From Rana temporaria (Eukaryota; Chordata; Amphibia; Anura; Ranidae), in NCBI RefSeq assembly GCF_905171775.1, contig NC_053491.1:141079983-141143982 (forward strand): a stretch of 64,000 nucleotides of DNA. The letters are read 5' to 3'. Position numbers and translations under genes: made by a program. This document shows, piece after piece, positions 11,624 through 23,264 of this stretch (within the stretch, counting starts at the first letter, position 1; each line of letters starts with the position of its first letter). The notes beneath the pieces were generated by a model that did no database searches, had not been told where the DNA came from, and saw only the letters and a program-made list of their open reading frames with translations.

Positions 11624-12297
11624 CAGTAAAACCTTGGTTTGAGAGCGTTTTGCAAGACAAGCAAAATGTTTTAAAAAAAATTGACTTGATATACAAGCGA
11701 TGTCTTGATATAAGAGTAGCGTTGTGTCACAACTGAGTATAAAAGAGAAGAGAGGCGCCTCTAAAGCCCCGTTCACACGATCGGGCTTTTGCCCGGCCAA
11801 ATTCACATCGCAATTCCATCGGAGTAAAAGAGAACATGTTCTCTATCTAAACTCCAATGGAATTCTTCGGAATATCCGATGGAAAAACTCAGATGGGGCA
11901 TACACATTGTCGGAATTTCCGATCGTGTGTACGGGGCATTAGTGTAGCAATATGGTTACATTTAATGAAGGTACAACATTTGGCAACATATTGCTACACT
12001 TAGAGGCGCCTCTCTTCTCTTTTATACTCTGTAACTCCTGCTGGATTTTGCTTCTAATCCCCTTGTGGAGTCTGCCATTTGTGGATGGACATTTTATGGT
12101 TACACAACCCATCACATTGCTATAATCTTTTTATATGGACTATAAACTGAAGGACCTATGAATAAATGGTTGTGGAACGAATCATTTGAGTTTCCAATCC
12201 ATTATTTCTTATGGGGAAATTTGCTTTGATATACAAGTGCTTTGGATTACAAGCATGTTTCTGGAGTGAATTATGCTCGCAATCCAAGGTTTTACTG
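11624..12297. mobile_element. Tigger-like non-autonomous element
   Basis: The ends CAGTAAAACCTTGGTTT and AATCCAAGGTTTTACTG are inverted and flanked by TA. The sequence AACCTTGG/CCAAGGTT at the tips matches Tigger-type (TcMar) elements. It holds a palindrome (11733-12030) and a MITE (11765-11938). Confidence 0.8.
11765..11938. mobile_element. GTACACACG MITE inside the Tigger-like element
   Basis: The ends AGCCCCGTTCACACGATCG and CGATCGTGTGTACGGGGCA are inverted. Flanks are TAA (11762-11764) and TTA (11939-11941). Confidence 0.78.
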
Positions 12298-12448
12298 TAT
12301 TAGGAAAATGACTATGAAGATTAGTGGAGCCAGTGCAAGAGATTTGACAGAGCAGATTTTTTATATGCATAGACCCCATAGTGTGTAGTATTAAAACTGG
12401 GATGCACATAGGCCTGTACTCAGTTAGCTAGAGTTTAAAGGATTAGTC

Positions 12449-12882
12449 CAGGGGTCGTCAACCCCCGGGCCGCGGCCCACTACCGGGCCGTAGCGCCTCT
12501 GCAGCCGGGCCACAGCGGGCAGCATGACATTGTAAGGCAGGCAGGTGAGTGCCCGGTGGATCAGACAGGCGGGTGGGCGGATAAGAGAAGCGCGCTGGCG
12601 AGCAGAGATTACATCTCTCTCCGCCCCTACTTAGCATCACTTCTCTTCCGCCCTCACAGTGTGTGGAATTTCGGAGGTGCGGCAGGGAGCAGAGAGATGA
12701 CATCATGTCTCCCTGCCCGCCTAGCATCACCGCTCTTCCGCCCTCGCAGCATGCTGAATGTCGGAGGTGCGATGAGGAGCAGAGAGGTTACATCTTTCAC
12801 CACCCGCCCTGCATCTCCGCTCTCCTGCCCTCACTCAAAGACCACTAAACCAGTGCCACAAATGCAGTGACAATCCACACCT
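12449..12882. mobile_element. hAT-like element end, GC-rich
   Basis: The start CAGGGGTCGTCAACCCCCG followed by GGGCCGCGG text is a hAT-type tip known from several vertebrates. GC-rich imperfect repeats (12560-12830) follow. The other end was not found. Confidence 0.5.
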
Positions 12883-13137
12883 GGTGGCACTGGCCGGTGA
12901 TGTGGCAAGTGGCATTCCCTATCTGGTGGCACTGGCAGGTTATGTGGCAAGTGGCATTCCTCATCTGGTGGCCTTGGCCTTGGCAGCTGACATCGCAAGT
13001 GGCATTTCTCATCTGGTGGCCTTGAAAGGTGATGTAGCAAGTGGCCTTCCTCATCTGGTGGCACAGGCAGGTGACATTCCTCATCTGGTGGCACTGGCAG
13101 GTGACGTGGCAAGTGGCATTCCTCATCTGGTGGCAGA
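12883..13137. repeat. 42-bp minisatellite, about six units
   Basis: Units begin GGTGGCACTGGCAGGTGATG and end CATTCCTCATCT; one unit is shortened to 30 bp and one lengthened to 48. Since 42 is a multiple of three, an open frame with a repeated 14-residue motif appears on each strand. There is no sign it is coding. Confidence 0.92.
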
Positions 13138-13139
13138 TA

Positions 13140-13502
13140 GCTATAGTGTTAAAAATAGCGCCTGCAATCTGCCCTTAAACAGCTGCTCTATTCACTCCAG
13201 TGTGAGAGCCCGAGAGCTTTCACACTGGAGCGGTGCGTTGGCAGGGCATCAGAAAAAGTCCTCCCAGCAGCTTCTTTGGAGCGCATTAGCTCATGCGCTC
13301 CTGCCCATTGAAATCAATGGGCAGCGCTGCTGTACCGCCGTCAATACGCCACTGTAGCGGCGCATTGCGGGTGGTTTTAACCCTTTCTCGGCCGCTAGCG
13401 GGGGGGTTAAAACTGCCCCGCTAGTGGCAGAAATGTAAAAACAGTAAAATAGCGGCGTTTTACCGCCGACGCTATGTGCGGCACAGTGTGAAAGGGCTCT
13501 AA
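13140..13502. mobile_element. MITE, TTTCACACTGGAGCG type
   Basis: The core AGAGCTTTCACACTGGAGCG (13212-13232) and the right end GTGTGAAAGGGCTC followed by TAA mark this family. Its left end is approximate. Related copies are at 21141, 42022 and 46415. Confidence 0.65.
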
Positions 13503-14525
13503 ATGACCTACAGGTATGGGAAGCGCATAAATGTGTTTTTTTTTGCAGTTGCTCCAGAGCTTAGTACATTATGTAAAACTCGCTTTGCTAAGAATATGCA
13601 ATCATGTGCAAGGAAAATGAAAACAAAAAAACAGCATTTTTGCTTGCACGTGATTGGATGATGGAAGTCAGAGAAGCTTCTGCTAAATTTACTAAGCTCT
13701 GTAGCAACTGCAAAGTGCCGTTAGTAAATCATCCCCTTTGTGAAAAGGTACATATATTTTTGCCTTTAAACTGCTAGCAAAACATATATATATCTATTTT
13801 ACATTTTATTAATGGACACAAATAGTTGTCTGGTCACTTTAGTAAATAAAGGTGTGTCTGCCCATCCAGATGACTAATGTGCAGTTTATTTAAATTGGGA
13901 CTTTTTTTATTAAGCTGATTTTTAGTCCAATCTTAGTGCATTGCTCCGTCTCTTTAAAATGTGGCGTAGAGCAGGATAAGTGAAATGTTGCACAATAACT
14001 AGATTGTTTTCTGTTTGAATATCCTCTTTTAGCATCTGCAGGGCTGATCCCATGATGTGATTTCACAGTCTGCTTCTAAACACGCAGCACATACAGTTCT
14101 GGGCTGTGACAGTCACCAAAACAACAACCTCTGCACATGAAAGCTTGTAGAAAGCCTGGAATGTCAATACAATGTAATGCACTCATGTTTTATCACTGGA
14201 CATTTGCACTTTAGCTGAAGTCTTTGGAAATCTAAACACGTAAATGTAACCAGTTATTAGTGTCGGAGTTGAATGGTGAGTTGTGTTTTGGGATGAGTTC
14301 AAAAATGGTAAGAGGAAGTAAACATTGTGAAGTCTTCTAGTAAACAAACTGTAAGTAACTAGGAAGTGAATGGCTCAAAACCCCCCCCCCCCCATGATTT
14401 CTATGGTAGAAGTACAATGAAAACCATGTTCTACCTGTGTGTTTATTTCTAAGTGATAAGTGAAAGCATTTAGTGAGATCTCATGTTATCCAGTAACCTG
14501 TTCTAATGACAGAAAGTTTAAATTA
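13503..14525. other. 1 kb without recognised gene
   Basis: A loose inverted repeat (CTTAGTACATTATG ... TTACTAAGCTCTG, 13559-13703) may be a MITE. A C run lies at 14382-14393. Nothing else is recognised. Confidence 0.45.
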
Positions 14526-14634
14526 GCGTATATACTCGAGTATAAGCCGGCCCGAATATAAGCCGAGGCACCCAATTTTACCACAGAAAACAGGGAAAAC
14601 GTATTGACTCGAGTATAAGCCTTGGGTGTCCATC

Positions 14635-15500
14635 TGCATGCCTCACTGTGCCTCACTGTGTCCATGCCTCACTGTGCCCATGCCTCACTGTGCCCATGCC
14701 TCACTGTGCCCATGCCTCACTGTGCCCATGCCTCACTGTGTCCATGCCTCACTGTGCCCATGCCTCACTGTGCCCATGACTCACTGTGTCCATGCCTCAC
14801 TGTGCCCATGCCTCACTGTGCTCATGCCTCACTGTGCTCATTCCTCACTGCGCCCATGCCTCACTGTGCTCATTCCTCACTGTGCCCATGCCTCACTGTG
14901 CCCATGCCTCACTGTGCCCATTCCTCACTGTGCTCATTCCTCACTGTGCCCATGCCTCACTGTGTCCATGCCTCACTGCGCCCATGCCTCACTGTGCTCA
15001 TTCCTCACTGTGCCCATGCCTCACTGTGCCCATGCCTCACTGTGCCCATTCCTCACTGTGCTCATTCCTCACTGTGCCCATGCCTCACTGTGTCCATGCC
15101 TCACTGTGCTCATGCCTCACTGTGCTCATGCCTCACTGTGCTCATGCCTCACTGTGCTCATGCCTCACTGTGCTCATTCCTCACTGTGCTCATGCCTCAC
15201 TGTGCTCATTCCTCACTGTGCCCATGCCTCACTGTGCTCATTCCTCACTGTGCCCATGCCTCACTGTGTCCATGCCTCACTGTGCCCATGCCTCACTGTG
15301 CCCATGCCTCACTGTGCTCATTCCTCACTGTGCCCATGCCTCACTGTGCTCATTACTCACTGTGCCCATGCCTCACTGTGCCCATGCCTCACTGTGCCCA
15401 TGCCTCACTGTGCCCATGCCTCACCGTGCCCATGCCTCACCGTGCCCATGCCTCACTGTGTCCATGCCTCATTGTGCCCATGCCTCACTGTGTCCATGAC
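14635..15500. repeat. 16-bp minisatellite, about 53 units
   Basis: The unit is CTGTGCCCATGCCTCA with variants (TGTCC, TGCTC, ATTCC). Because 16 leaves remainder one on division by three, all three forward frames stay open and read the same Pro-His-Cys-Ala-type protein repeat in turn. The frames of 237-308 codons are artefacts. Confidence 0.96.
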
Positions 15501-15524
15501 TAGACTTATGTTTAACATGGGAGT

Positions 15525-16142
15525 TAGAGCTGCACGATTCTGGCCAAAATGAGAATCACAATTTTTTTGCTTAGAATGAAGATCACGATTCTCACGGCGT
15601 AAAATCTTTTACATTTCTACAGAAAAAAAAATGGGCTAACTCTACTGGCTAGGTTTTTTTTTTTTTTCAATTCATTAAAGAATTTTTTTCCAAAAAAATT
15701 GCATTTAAAAAGACTGCTGCGCAAATACAGTGCAACATAAAATATTGCAACAACCGCCATTATATTCGCTAGCGTCTCTACTAAAAAATTATATAATGTT
15801 TGGGGGTTCTAAGTAATTTTCTAGCAAAAAAAAATAATGATTTTAACTTGAAAAGAGCTGTCAGAAAAAGGTTTGGTGTTTAAGTGGTTAAACGTTCCTA
15901 ATTTACATACAGAAGTTTATTCCTTTGATGTGATACAATGTTTAGACTTAACTTTCCACTGATAAAGAATGTTTTCAAAACTTGGCAGGCTGCCCAGACT
16001 TGGCAGATTGCCCAGACTTTAACTTTTGGCTGAGAGCAGAGAGGAAATTCTTTGCATGTCAAAGATCATGAAACCCTGTGTCAAGAATTGCAATGGAAAA
16101 AGATCGCGATAACGATTCTTGACAATTAATTGTGCCGCTCTA
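15525..16142. mobile_element. hAT non-autonomous element, TSD ATGGGAGT
   Basis: The ends TAGAGCTGCACGATT and AATTGTGCCGCTCTA are inverted. The flanks atgggagt (15517-15524) and atgagagt (16143-16150) match at 7 of 8. The host sequence TTAACATGGGAGTCTAT, intact on the other strand at 22580-22600, confirms the empty site. Confidence 0.9.
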
Positions 16143-16283
16143 ATGAGAGTATATAGAAGGGGTGGCCGGCTTTGAAAAATCGGTGCTCCCCGGCCGTAGG
16201 TCCCCCAAACAGCAAACCAAGACGCTGTCTGAGCTGGTGCCCATCATAGGCGGTGGAGGCATTCCCCCAATCACATGCAAGGG

Positions 16284-16777
16284 GCATGTGTAAGGTTAGG
16301 TTCACACCTGTGCATTTTTTGTGTGTATTTTCAGATTTGCAGAAAAACGCACTCCAGTCCATTGAACATTAGTTTCTATGGGTCACATTCCCATCCATGC
16401 AGTTTCCACCAGTGCATTTTTTGGAAAGGGGCAGGGACTTTTGTACACACGCCACAGCGCATTTGTGGCTCCATAGACTTCAATTGAATCGCAACAAAAA
16501 TGCATGAAAAACACATGTCCATGTATTTTTTAATGCATTTTCCTTCATGACAGCAGAAGCTGTGGGGTGCGGAATCCCTCTGCCTCCTATAAATGGCTGT
16601 TGGCTTTGCAAGCTTCCTGGCAGGATTGCTCCTACTCGTGTCTGAACACTGGTTTCATCCCTCTACAACAGGGGTGCTCAACCTTTTAAAAGCAACGGCT
16701 ACAGAGCATCCGGAAAGTATTCACAGTGTTTCACTTTTTCCACATTTTGTTATGTTACAGCCTTACTCCAAAGTCTA
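16284..16777. other. Repeat fragments including a Tc1 tip
   Basis: A TTCACACCTGTGCATTTTT-type MITE half lies at 16300-16560. A hAT-like tip CAGGGGTGCTCAACC is at about 16669. ATCCGGAAAGTATTCACAG at 16708-16726 is the tip of another Tc1-like element. It runs to TTAA at 16778. Confidence 0.5.
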
Positions 16778-16781
16778 TTAA

Positions 16782-18638
16782 CCACTTAAGCCGCGGACCA
16801 TTTTGTTGCTAAAGGACCAGGCGCCTTTTTGCGATTCGGCACTGCGTCGGTTTAACTGACAATTGCACAGTCGTGCGACGTGGCTCCCAAACAAAATTGA
16901 CGTTCTTTTTTTCCCACAAATAGAGCTTTCTTTTGGTGGTATTTGATCACCTCTGCGGTTTTTAATTTTTGCGCTATAAACAAAAATAGAGCGACTATTT
17001 TGAAAAAAAAACAATATTTGTTACATTTTTCTATAATAAATATCCCCCAAAAATATATAAAAAATCATTTTTTTCCTCAGTTTAGGCCGATACGTAAATT
17101 TTCTACATATTTTTGGTAAAAAAAAAAAAAATCGCAATAAGCGCTTATTAACCACTTAACCCCTGGACCATATCGCTGGTCAAAGACCAGAGCACTTTTT
17201 GCGATTCGGCACTGCGTGGCTTTAACTGACAATTGCGCGGTCGTGTGACGTGGCTCCCAAACAAAATTGGCGTCCTTTTTTCCCATCCTTTTTTGATCAC
17301 CTATGTGGTTTTTAGTTTTTGCGTTATAAACAAAAATAGAGCGACAATTTTGAAAAAAATTAATATTTTTTACTTTTTGCTATAATAAATATCCCCCAAA
17401 AATATATAAAAACATTTTTTTTTCCTCAGTTATTATTCTTCTACATATTTTTCGTAAAAAAAATCGCAATAAGCGTTTATTGATTGGTTTGCGTAAAAGT
17501 TATAGCGTTTACAAAATAGGGGGTATTTTTATGGCATTTTTATTATTATTTTTTTTACTAGTAATGGTGGCGATCAGCGATTTTTTTTCGGTACTGCGAC
17601 ATTATGGTGGACACTTCGGACACTTTTGACACATTTTTGGGACCATTGGCATTTTTATAGCGATCAGTGCTATAAAAATGCATTGGATTAATATAAAAAT
17701 GCAACTGGCAGTGAAGGGGTTAACACTAGGGGGCGGGAAAGGGGTTAAGTATGTTCCCTGGGTGTGTTCTAACTGTAGGTAGGGGGTGTGCGCCCCTATT
17801 GGCTGCTGGGCGATGTGACGTATAGCTACGTGCACTCGCCCAGCAGAGCCAACCTGCTGGCGTATAACTGCGGCGGCTGGTCGGCAAGCAGTTAACCACT
17901 TCAATACAGGGCTTTAATACCCACCTCCATACCGGGCCTATTCTGGCACTTCTCTCCTACATGTACAAATCGTCATTCTTTTGCTAGAAAATTACTCAGA
18001 ACCCCCAAACATTATATATGTTTTTTTAGCAGACACCCTAGGGAATAAAATGGCGGTCATTGCACGGTATTTGCGCAATAATTTTTCAAACGCCTTTTTT
18101 TGTGAAAAAAAAAACGGTTTCATGAATTAAAAAATAACAAAACAGTAAAGTTAGCCCAATTTTTTTGTAAAATATGAGAGATGATGTTACTCTGAGTAAA
18201 TAGATACCTAACATGTCACGCTTTAAAATTGCGCACACTCATGGAATGGCGCCAAACTTCGTTACTTAAAAATGTCCATAGGCGACGCTTTAAAATTTCC
18301 AATATGCATTGCATACTAGCTCATTATGAAAAACCTACCTTAGTTCGATGCCCTGGATCGGCGGCGGCCCTCCGAGTACAGTGCGGACACCTTCCACCGG
18401 AGGTACTTCCGCGATGATCTCACTCCCGTACGGGAGCCACCGGTCACAGCACAGCTACTGAAGGAACTGAACCAGTGGCCTGTTTCTTCAGTGCGCATGC
18501 TCTGATGACGTCAGCAGCAGCGCATATACTGAATATTTCCTAAACTCTGCACGTTTAGATTTTCAAGGTACCTACAGGTAAGTCTGGTTATAGGCTTACT
18601 TGTAGGTAAAAGTGGTGTAAACAGGGTTTACAACCACT
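16782..18638. mobile_element. Chain of TTAA-flanked elements
   Basis: TTAA followed by CCACTT occurs at 16778, 17148 and 17892, so two and possibly three related elements follow one another. The first two share the GCGATTCGGCACTGCGT lead and AT-rich body of the 28593 element. The third (from 17896) carries the module also seen in the hAT at 10568 and ends uncertainly near 18638. Confidence 0.68.
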
Positions 18639-18642
18639 TTAA

Positions 18643-19146
18643 AGCGGTAGTTCACCCTCCTTCACCTCATTATTCCATTACTTTCGGCATCGTAGCGCGA
18701 GCTACGGTATGCCGGTCTTAAATTTTTAATCCCCGTACTCACTGTGCTATTGTTGATTGAAGAATCCGACTCCCGCGGGGAATGGGCGTGCCTATGGAGA
18801 GGGAGGATGATTGACGGCCGGCTCTGGCACGTCACGCTCCCCGAAGACAGCCGGAGTAGGTCTCGGCTATTCACAGCGCCTGCGCACAGGCTATGCGCAG
18901 GCGCCGTGAATAGCCAAGCCTATTTCGGCTATTTCCGGAGAAGCGTGACGTGCCAGAGCCGGCCGTCAATCACCTTCTCTCACCATAGGAACGCCCATTC
19001 CCCGGATTCTTCAATCAACGATAGCACAGTGAGTACGGGGATTAAAAATTTAGGACCGGCATACCGTAGCTCGCGCTACGATGCCGAAAGTAATGGTCTA
19101 ATAAAAAAAAACATTTTTTTTTTTTTTAACAGGGTGAACCCCTGCT
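18643..19146. mobile_element. Foldback MITE, AGCGG..TTCACCC ends, TSD TTAA
   Basis: The ends AGCGGTAGTTCACCCTCC and AGGGTGAACCCCTGCT are flanked by TTAA (18639-18642 and 19147-19150). Long arms around 18680-18860 and 18890-19095 pair closely, for example GTAGCGCGAGCTACGG with its near complement. Confidence 0.87.
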
Positions 19147-19150
19147 TTAA

Positions 19151-19565
19151 CTCAATAGTACAATAAACAAACTCATAAAGTGTTCATACATATACAATAG
19201 ATAATGTAAATAAAGTGCTAGTGCAACAATCTTAACTCATATAGTCCTTAATTGCCAGTGCAGATAAATCTTTCAAGTGGGAATCAGTGCTCCTGCCTGT
19301 TTCTGAAGACGCCCAGCGGGAGGGGCGGAACACGTGAAGAGGGATGAGTAGCAACGTAATTTCCAGTAGATGGAACTCACGATCTGACCCCATTATATAT
19401 GCTTGTATTACAACTACTTTTGTAAGTGTAATTTTTAATAAAACCAAATGGTATTGAGCTATGGAGATCTCTCTGCTGATCCTTATGCCATGAATACACT
19501 GCATCGTTACGGACCATACAATCAAAGGTGTGGAGCATACAGATCATCCAAACCATACCAGCATC
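19151..19565. other. Possible retroposon fragment
   Basis: Contains TTTCTGAAGACGCCCAGCGGG and GGAACACGTG (19298-19337), a layout like the GAAAC..CG modules at 24780, 34706 and 36490. No coding sequence is seen. Confidence 0.35.
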
Positions 19566-19990
19566 CTAATACACACACGATTGGACTTCCATCTGACTTT
19601 TCCGTGGATTTTGGTCCGAATAGGCGTTGGCTGTGAACTTGGAATGCATACACACGGTGGAACTTTTTCAGCCAAATCACGTGTTTTTTCAGCTCTTTAC
19701 TGCCAACCTTTGGGCAACTTCTGCTATTGTTGACTGATGGTTAGCATTGGTTCCCAGCAGAATGCGTGTTTGTACTTCGGACTTTAGTCCGATGGACTTG
19801 TGTACACACGATCGGATTAGCCCACGTAGGACATTTGTTACCGGAAAGTTTGATAGCATTCACAGCGAACATTTGTCAGATGAAAAACCGAAAACAATTG
19901 TCCGATGGAGCGTACACACGGTCGGATTGTCCACTAAAACACGTCCGTCGGACCGTTGTCGTCAAAAAGTCTGATCGTGTGTATGGGCCT
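19566..19990. mobile_element. ACACACGAT-type foldback MITE
   Basis: The ends CCTAATACACACACGATTGG and CTGATCGTGTGTATGGGCC are loosely inverted. Interior copies of GTCCGAT and ATCGGAC fold back. Confidence 0.65.
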
Positions 19991-20168
19991 TGAATAAACG
20001 CCTGTACAGAGGTGCAAGCAGAAAGCTGAAGGACGTGTCAGAGCAGAAGCCGGACATTACACCCATCATCCACTCTTTGAGGGTGCAATTCTTGTAGGCT
20101 CCCATAGGGAAAAAAACAATGCATTTTTTTTCCTGCTAAAAAAATTGCATTCATTATTATTCCCCTAA

Positions 20169-21028
20169 CCACTACTCCACAGCGATGAGCCTATTGTTCT
20201 GGGTGGACGTCATATGACGTTGGGCCTTCCCAAGCCACTAGGGGGCACGTCACTGGGAACCTGATGCACGTGCCCGGCTGGCGCGATGTCCGCCGGGCAC
20301 CCACGATTGCCCAGTAACTGAGCAGGACCGTGGATCTGTGTGTGTAAACACACAGATCCGTGTCCTGTCAGGGAGAGGAGACCGTCACCTCCCCCAGTCA
20401 GTCCCCTCCCCCCCACAGTAAAAATCACTCTCTAGGAAACACATTAACAACTTGACAGCCCCCTAGTGTTAACCCCTTCCTTGCCAGTCATATTTATACA
20501 GCAATCAATGCATTTTTATAGCACGGATCGCTGTATAAATAGTGAATGGTCCCAAAAATGTGTCAAAAGTGTCCGATGTGTCCGCCGCAATATCGCAGTC
20601 ACGATAAAAATCGCAGATCGCCACGATTACGAGTAAAAAATAAATAATAAAAATGCTATAAATCTATCCCCTATTTTGTAGACGCTATAAATTTTGCGCA
20701 AACCAATAGAAGAATACATACCGGCCTAAACTGAGGAAAAAATTTGTTTAAAAAAAAAATTGGATATTTATTATAGCAAAAAGTAAAGAATATTGTGTTT
20801 TTTTTCAAACTTGTCCCTCTTCTTTTCTTTATAGCGTAATAAATAAAAACCGCAGAGGTGATCAAATACCACCAAAAGAAAGCTCTATTTGTGGGGAAAA
20901 AAATGATAAACATTTCATTTGGGTACAGTGTTGCATGACCGCGCAATTGTCGTTCAAAGTGTGACAGCACTAAAAGCTAAAAAATGGCTTGGGCAGGAAG
21001 GGGGTGAAAGTGCTCTGTATTGAAGTGG
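20169..21028. mobile_element. TTAA-type non-autonomous element, reverse orientation
   Basis: The right end GTATTGAAGTGG is followed by TTAA (21029-21032); the left end CCACTACTCC follows CTAA. The interior 20690-20960 is the reverse complement of the 28593 family body. Confidence 0.72.
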
Positions 21029-21140
21029 TTAAAGGTGAATTTACCCTTTAATTAGATTTTCTTCTGGCTTGATAATAAGTGTGCAGGCAAATACATTTTG
21101 TTTTATTTGCTCAGTGCAAAGCCCTTCCATGTGCACCTTA

Positions 21141-21434
21141 GGCCCCTTTCACACTGAGGAGTTTTTCTGGCGGTACCACGCTAAAAATAGCGCCTAAATA
21201 TCGCCTGAAAATCTCCTGCCCAGCCTTCTCAATGTGAAAGCCCATTTAAAACAAAGGGAAACCGCAGTAATACCGCCCGCAATGCGCCTCTGCATAACCC
21301 TTTATCAGCTGCTAGCGGGGGTTAATACTGCATCGCTAGCGGCCGAATCCCGCGGCAATTCCGACGGTATAGCACCGCTATTTTTAGCGGGGCTATGCCG
21401 CCACCGCGCCTCCCGCCCCAGTGTGAAAGGGGCC
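21141..21434. mobile_element. MITE, GGCCCCTTTCACACTG ends, TSD TTA
   Basis: The ends GGCCCCTTTCACACTGAGG and CCAGTGTGAAAGGGGCC are inverted and flanked by TTA (21138-21140 and 21435-21437). This supports PIF/Harbinger-type movement. Confidence 0.9.
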
Positions 21435-21437
21435 TTA

Positions 21438-22138
21438 CTCTAAAAGCTAGTTATAAATTAGGGCCGTTTTCATTTTTTGCTAAGAGACATAAGCAACCTC
21501 TTTTGTCATTCTAGATATCTTTTAGTAAGGTAACATAACTACCTTCTAAGTATTAGAAATGACATCACCACTCAGCATAGATAAACATACATAACACTAT
21601 TTTGTACAGATTTTTATGCTATTGCATGAATTGTACAAACATCATTTTTGATGATATATCTGATATAGTCTAGGCTGTAGCCAGGGGAAGTGGTCCGTAG
21701 CTTTTCTAAATATGTAATCAAATGAATAATCAATGTGGTTAAAGCTTCCTTCCTGATACCAGCAGTACTTCCTCTGTAGATGTAAAGAGGAGAAATAAAG
21801 TTACAGCTCCAGTGACTGTGACACTCCTGACAGGCAACAAGCACAGGCAGTCTGTAATCTCTGCAGCTGTACACAAATGAATCTTCAGGGCCAACACCTC
21901 CTTCCAATAAGCAGGTAATGTATCCTTATTGCGTCACGTCTTGTGTGTGGGCTCATTCATTCAGCACAGATGTTTTATTATCTAAAGTTCAATGGTATTT
22001 GCTGGGTTGAGTTTGTTGCATGCATAGACATCCTGATCAGCTTTGTTATCTATGTTTTTTTTTTTTCTTTCTTGGTTGTCCTAGCTGTTTTCCTGCAATA
22101 TCAATGTCAGAGTGTATTTTCAGTGTCCAATTTAGACG
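21438..22138. other. 700 bp without recognised gene
   Basis: AT-rich sequence with only short open frames and no family resemblance. Confidence 0.5.
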
Positions 22139-22599
22139 TACCGTATATATTACTCGAGTATAAGCCGAGTTTTTCAGCAATTTTTTTTGTGCTGAAAATA
22201 CCCCCCTCGGCTTATACTCGAGTCACCTTTTTTTGCGCCTTATCTCCTGGAATTTGGGGACCCGGTACCGGCCGGCCGTAGGTCCCCTGGACCCCATGTA
22301 GCCCCACTCTTCCTCTACAAGTGTGCAAAGTTTGTTGTCCGGGGGACCTACGGCCGGGGAGCACCGATTTTTCAAAACCGGGCACCCCTTCCAAAGACTC
22401 TCATGTCAAATGGTCGTTTCTCTGGTGAATTTGGGGACCCGGTACCGGCTGGTCGTAGGTTCCTTGGACCCGGAACTTAGCACACATGTAGCCCAATTTC
22501 TCCTCTACAAGTGTGCAAAGTTTGTTGTCTTGGGGACCTATAGCTGGGGAGCACCAATTTTTCAAAGCCGGGCACCCCTTCCATAGACTCCCATGTTAA

Positions 22600-23115
22600 A
22601 GCGGGAGTTCACCCAATTCGTTTTTTTTTCTATTTTCCCCTTAGCTTCATGCTCGTTTTGTCTAGGGGAATCGGCTATTTGTTTTAAAATATGATCCGTA
22701 CTTACCCGTTTTCGAGATGCATCTTCTCCGTCGCTTCCGGGTATGGGTCTTCGGGAGCGGGCGTTCCTTCTTGATTGACAGTCTTCCGAGAGGCTTCCGA
22801 CGGTCGCATCCATCGCGTCACTCGTAGCCGAAAGAAGCCGAACGTCGGTGCGGCTCTATACTGCGCCTGCGCACCGACGTTCGGCTTCTTTCGGAAAATC
22901 GTGACGCGATGGATTCGACCGTCGGAAGCCTCTCGGAAGACTGTCAATCAAGAAGGAACGCCCAGTCCCGCAGCCCATACCCGGAAGCGGCGGAGAAGAT
23001 GCATCTCGTAAACGGGTAAGTACGGATCATATTTTAAAACAAATAGCCGATTCCCCTAGACAAAACGAGCATGAAGCTAAGGGGAAAATGTGTAAGCTAT
23101 GGGTGAACCTCCGCT
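22600..23115. mobile_element. Foldback MITE, near-perfect long arms, TSD TTAA
   Basis: The ends AGCGGGAGTTCACCC and GGGTGAACCTCCGCT are flanked by TTAA (22596-22599 and 23116-23119). Arms of about 200 bp (22640-22855 and 22875-23090) pair almost completely, including CTAGGGGAATCGGCTATTTG and its complement. Confidence 0.93.
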
Positions 23116-23119
23116 TTAA

Positions 23120-23258
23120 ACGTCAGTCTAGTCATGGGCACAGTGAGGCATGGGCACAGTGAGTAATGGACACAGTGAGTAATGGACACAGTGAGTAATG
23201 GACACAGTGAGGCATGCACATGGACACAGTGAGGCACAGTGAGGCATGCAGATGGACA
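23120..23258. repeat. Short CACAGTGAGG minisatellite, seven units
   Basis: Seven CACAGTG units, the reverse complement of the 16-bp unit at 14635-15500. Confidence 0.9.
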
Positions 23259-23264
23259 CCCTAA

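Larger units (their letters stand above)
14526..16283. mobile_element. TA-flanked element with ACTCGAGTATAAGCC end, expanded minisatellite
   Basis: The left tip GCGTATATACTCGAGTATAA follows TA. Next come CACCCAATTTTACCACA and a second ACTCGAGTATAAGCC, then the minisatellite, then a segment with GGTGCTCCCCGGCCGTAGG (about 16180). The element at 22141-23799 has all of these modules in reverse complement order. A hAT (15525-16142) splits it. The far tip is missing. Confidence 0.78.

Noticed and set aside
12460..12830. GC-rich stretch as a possible CpG-island promoter
   Set aside because: It starts with a hAT tip and holds imperfect repeats, so the base composition comes from the element.
12884..13357. 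157-codon frame with LVALAGDVASGIPH repeats
   Set aside because: Product of a 42-bp minisatellite, a multiple of three, followed by MITE sequence.
14622..15552. Three overlapping + frames of 237-308 codons with Cys/His/Pro repeats, resembling a repeat protein
   Set aside because: They are one 16-bp minisatellite read in three frames; the unit length makes every frame open in turn.
18744..19166. 140-codon + frame
   Set aside because: It lies wholly in a foldback MITE, and both strands give the same short peptides because of the arms.
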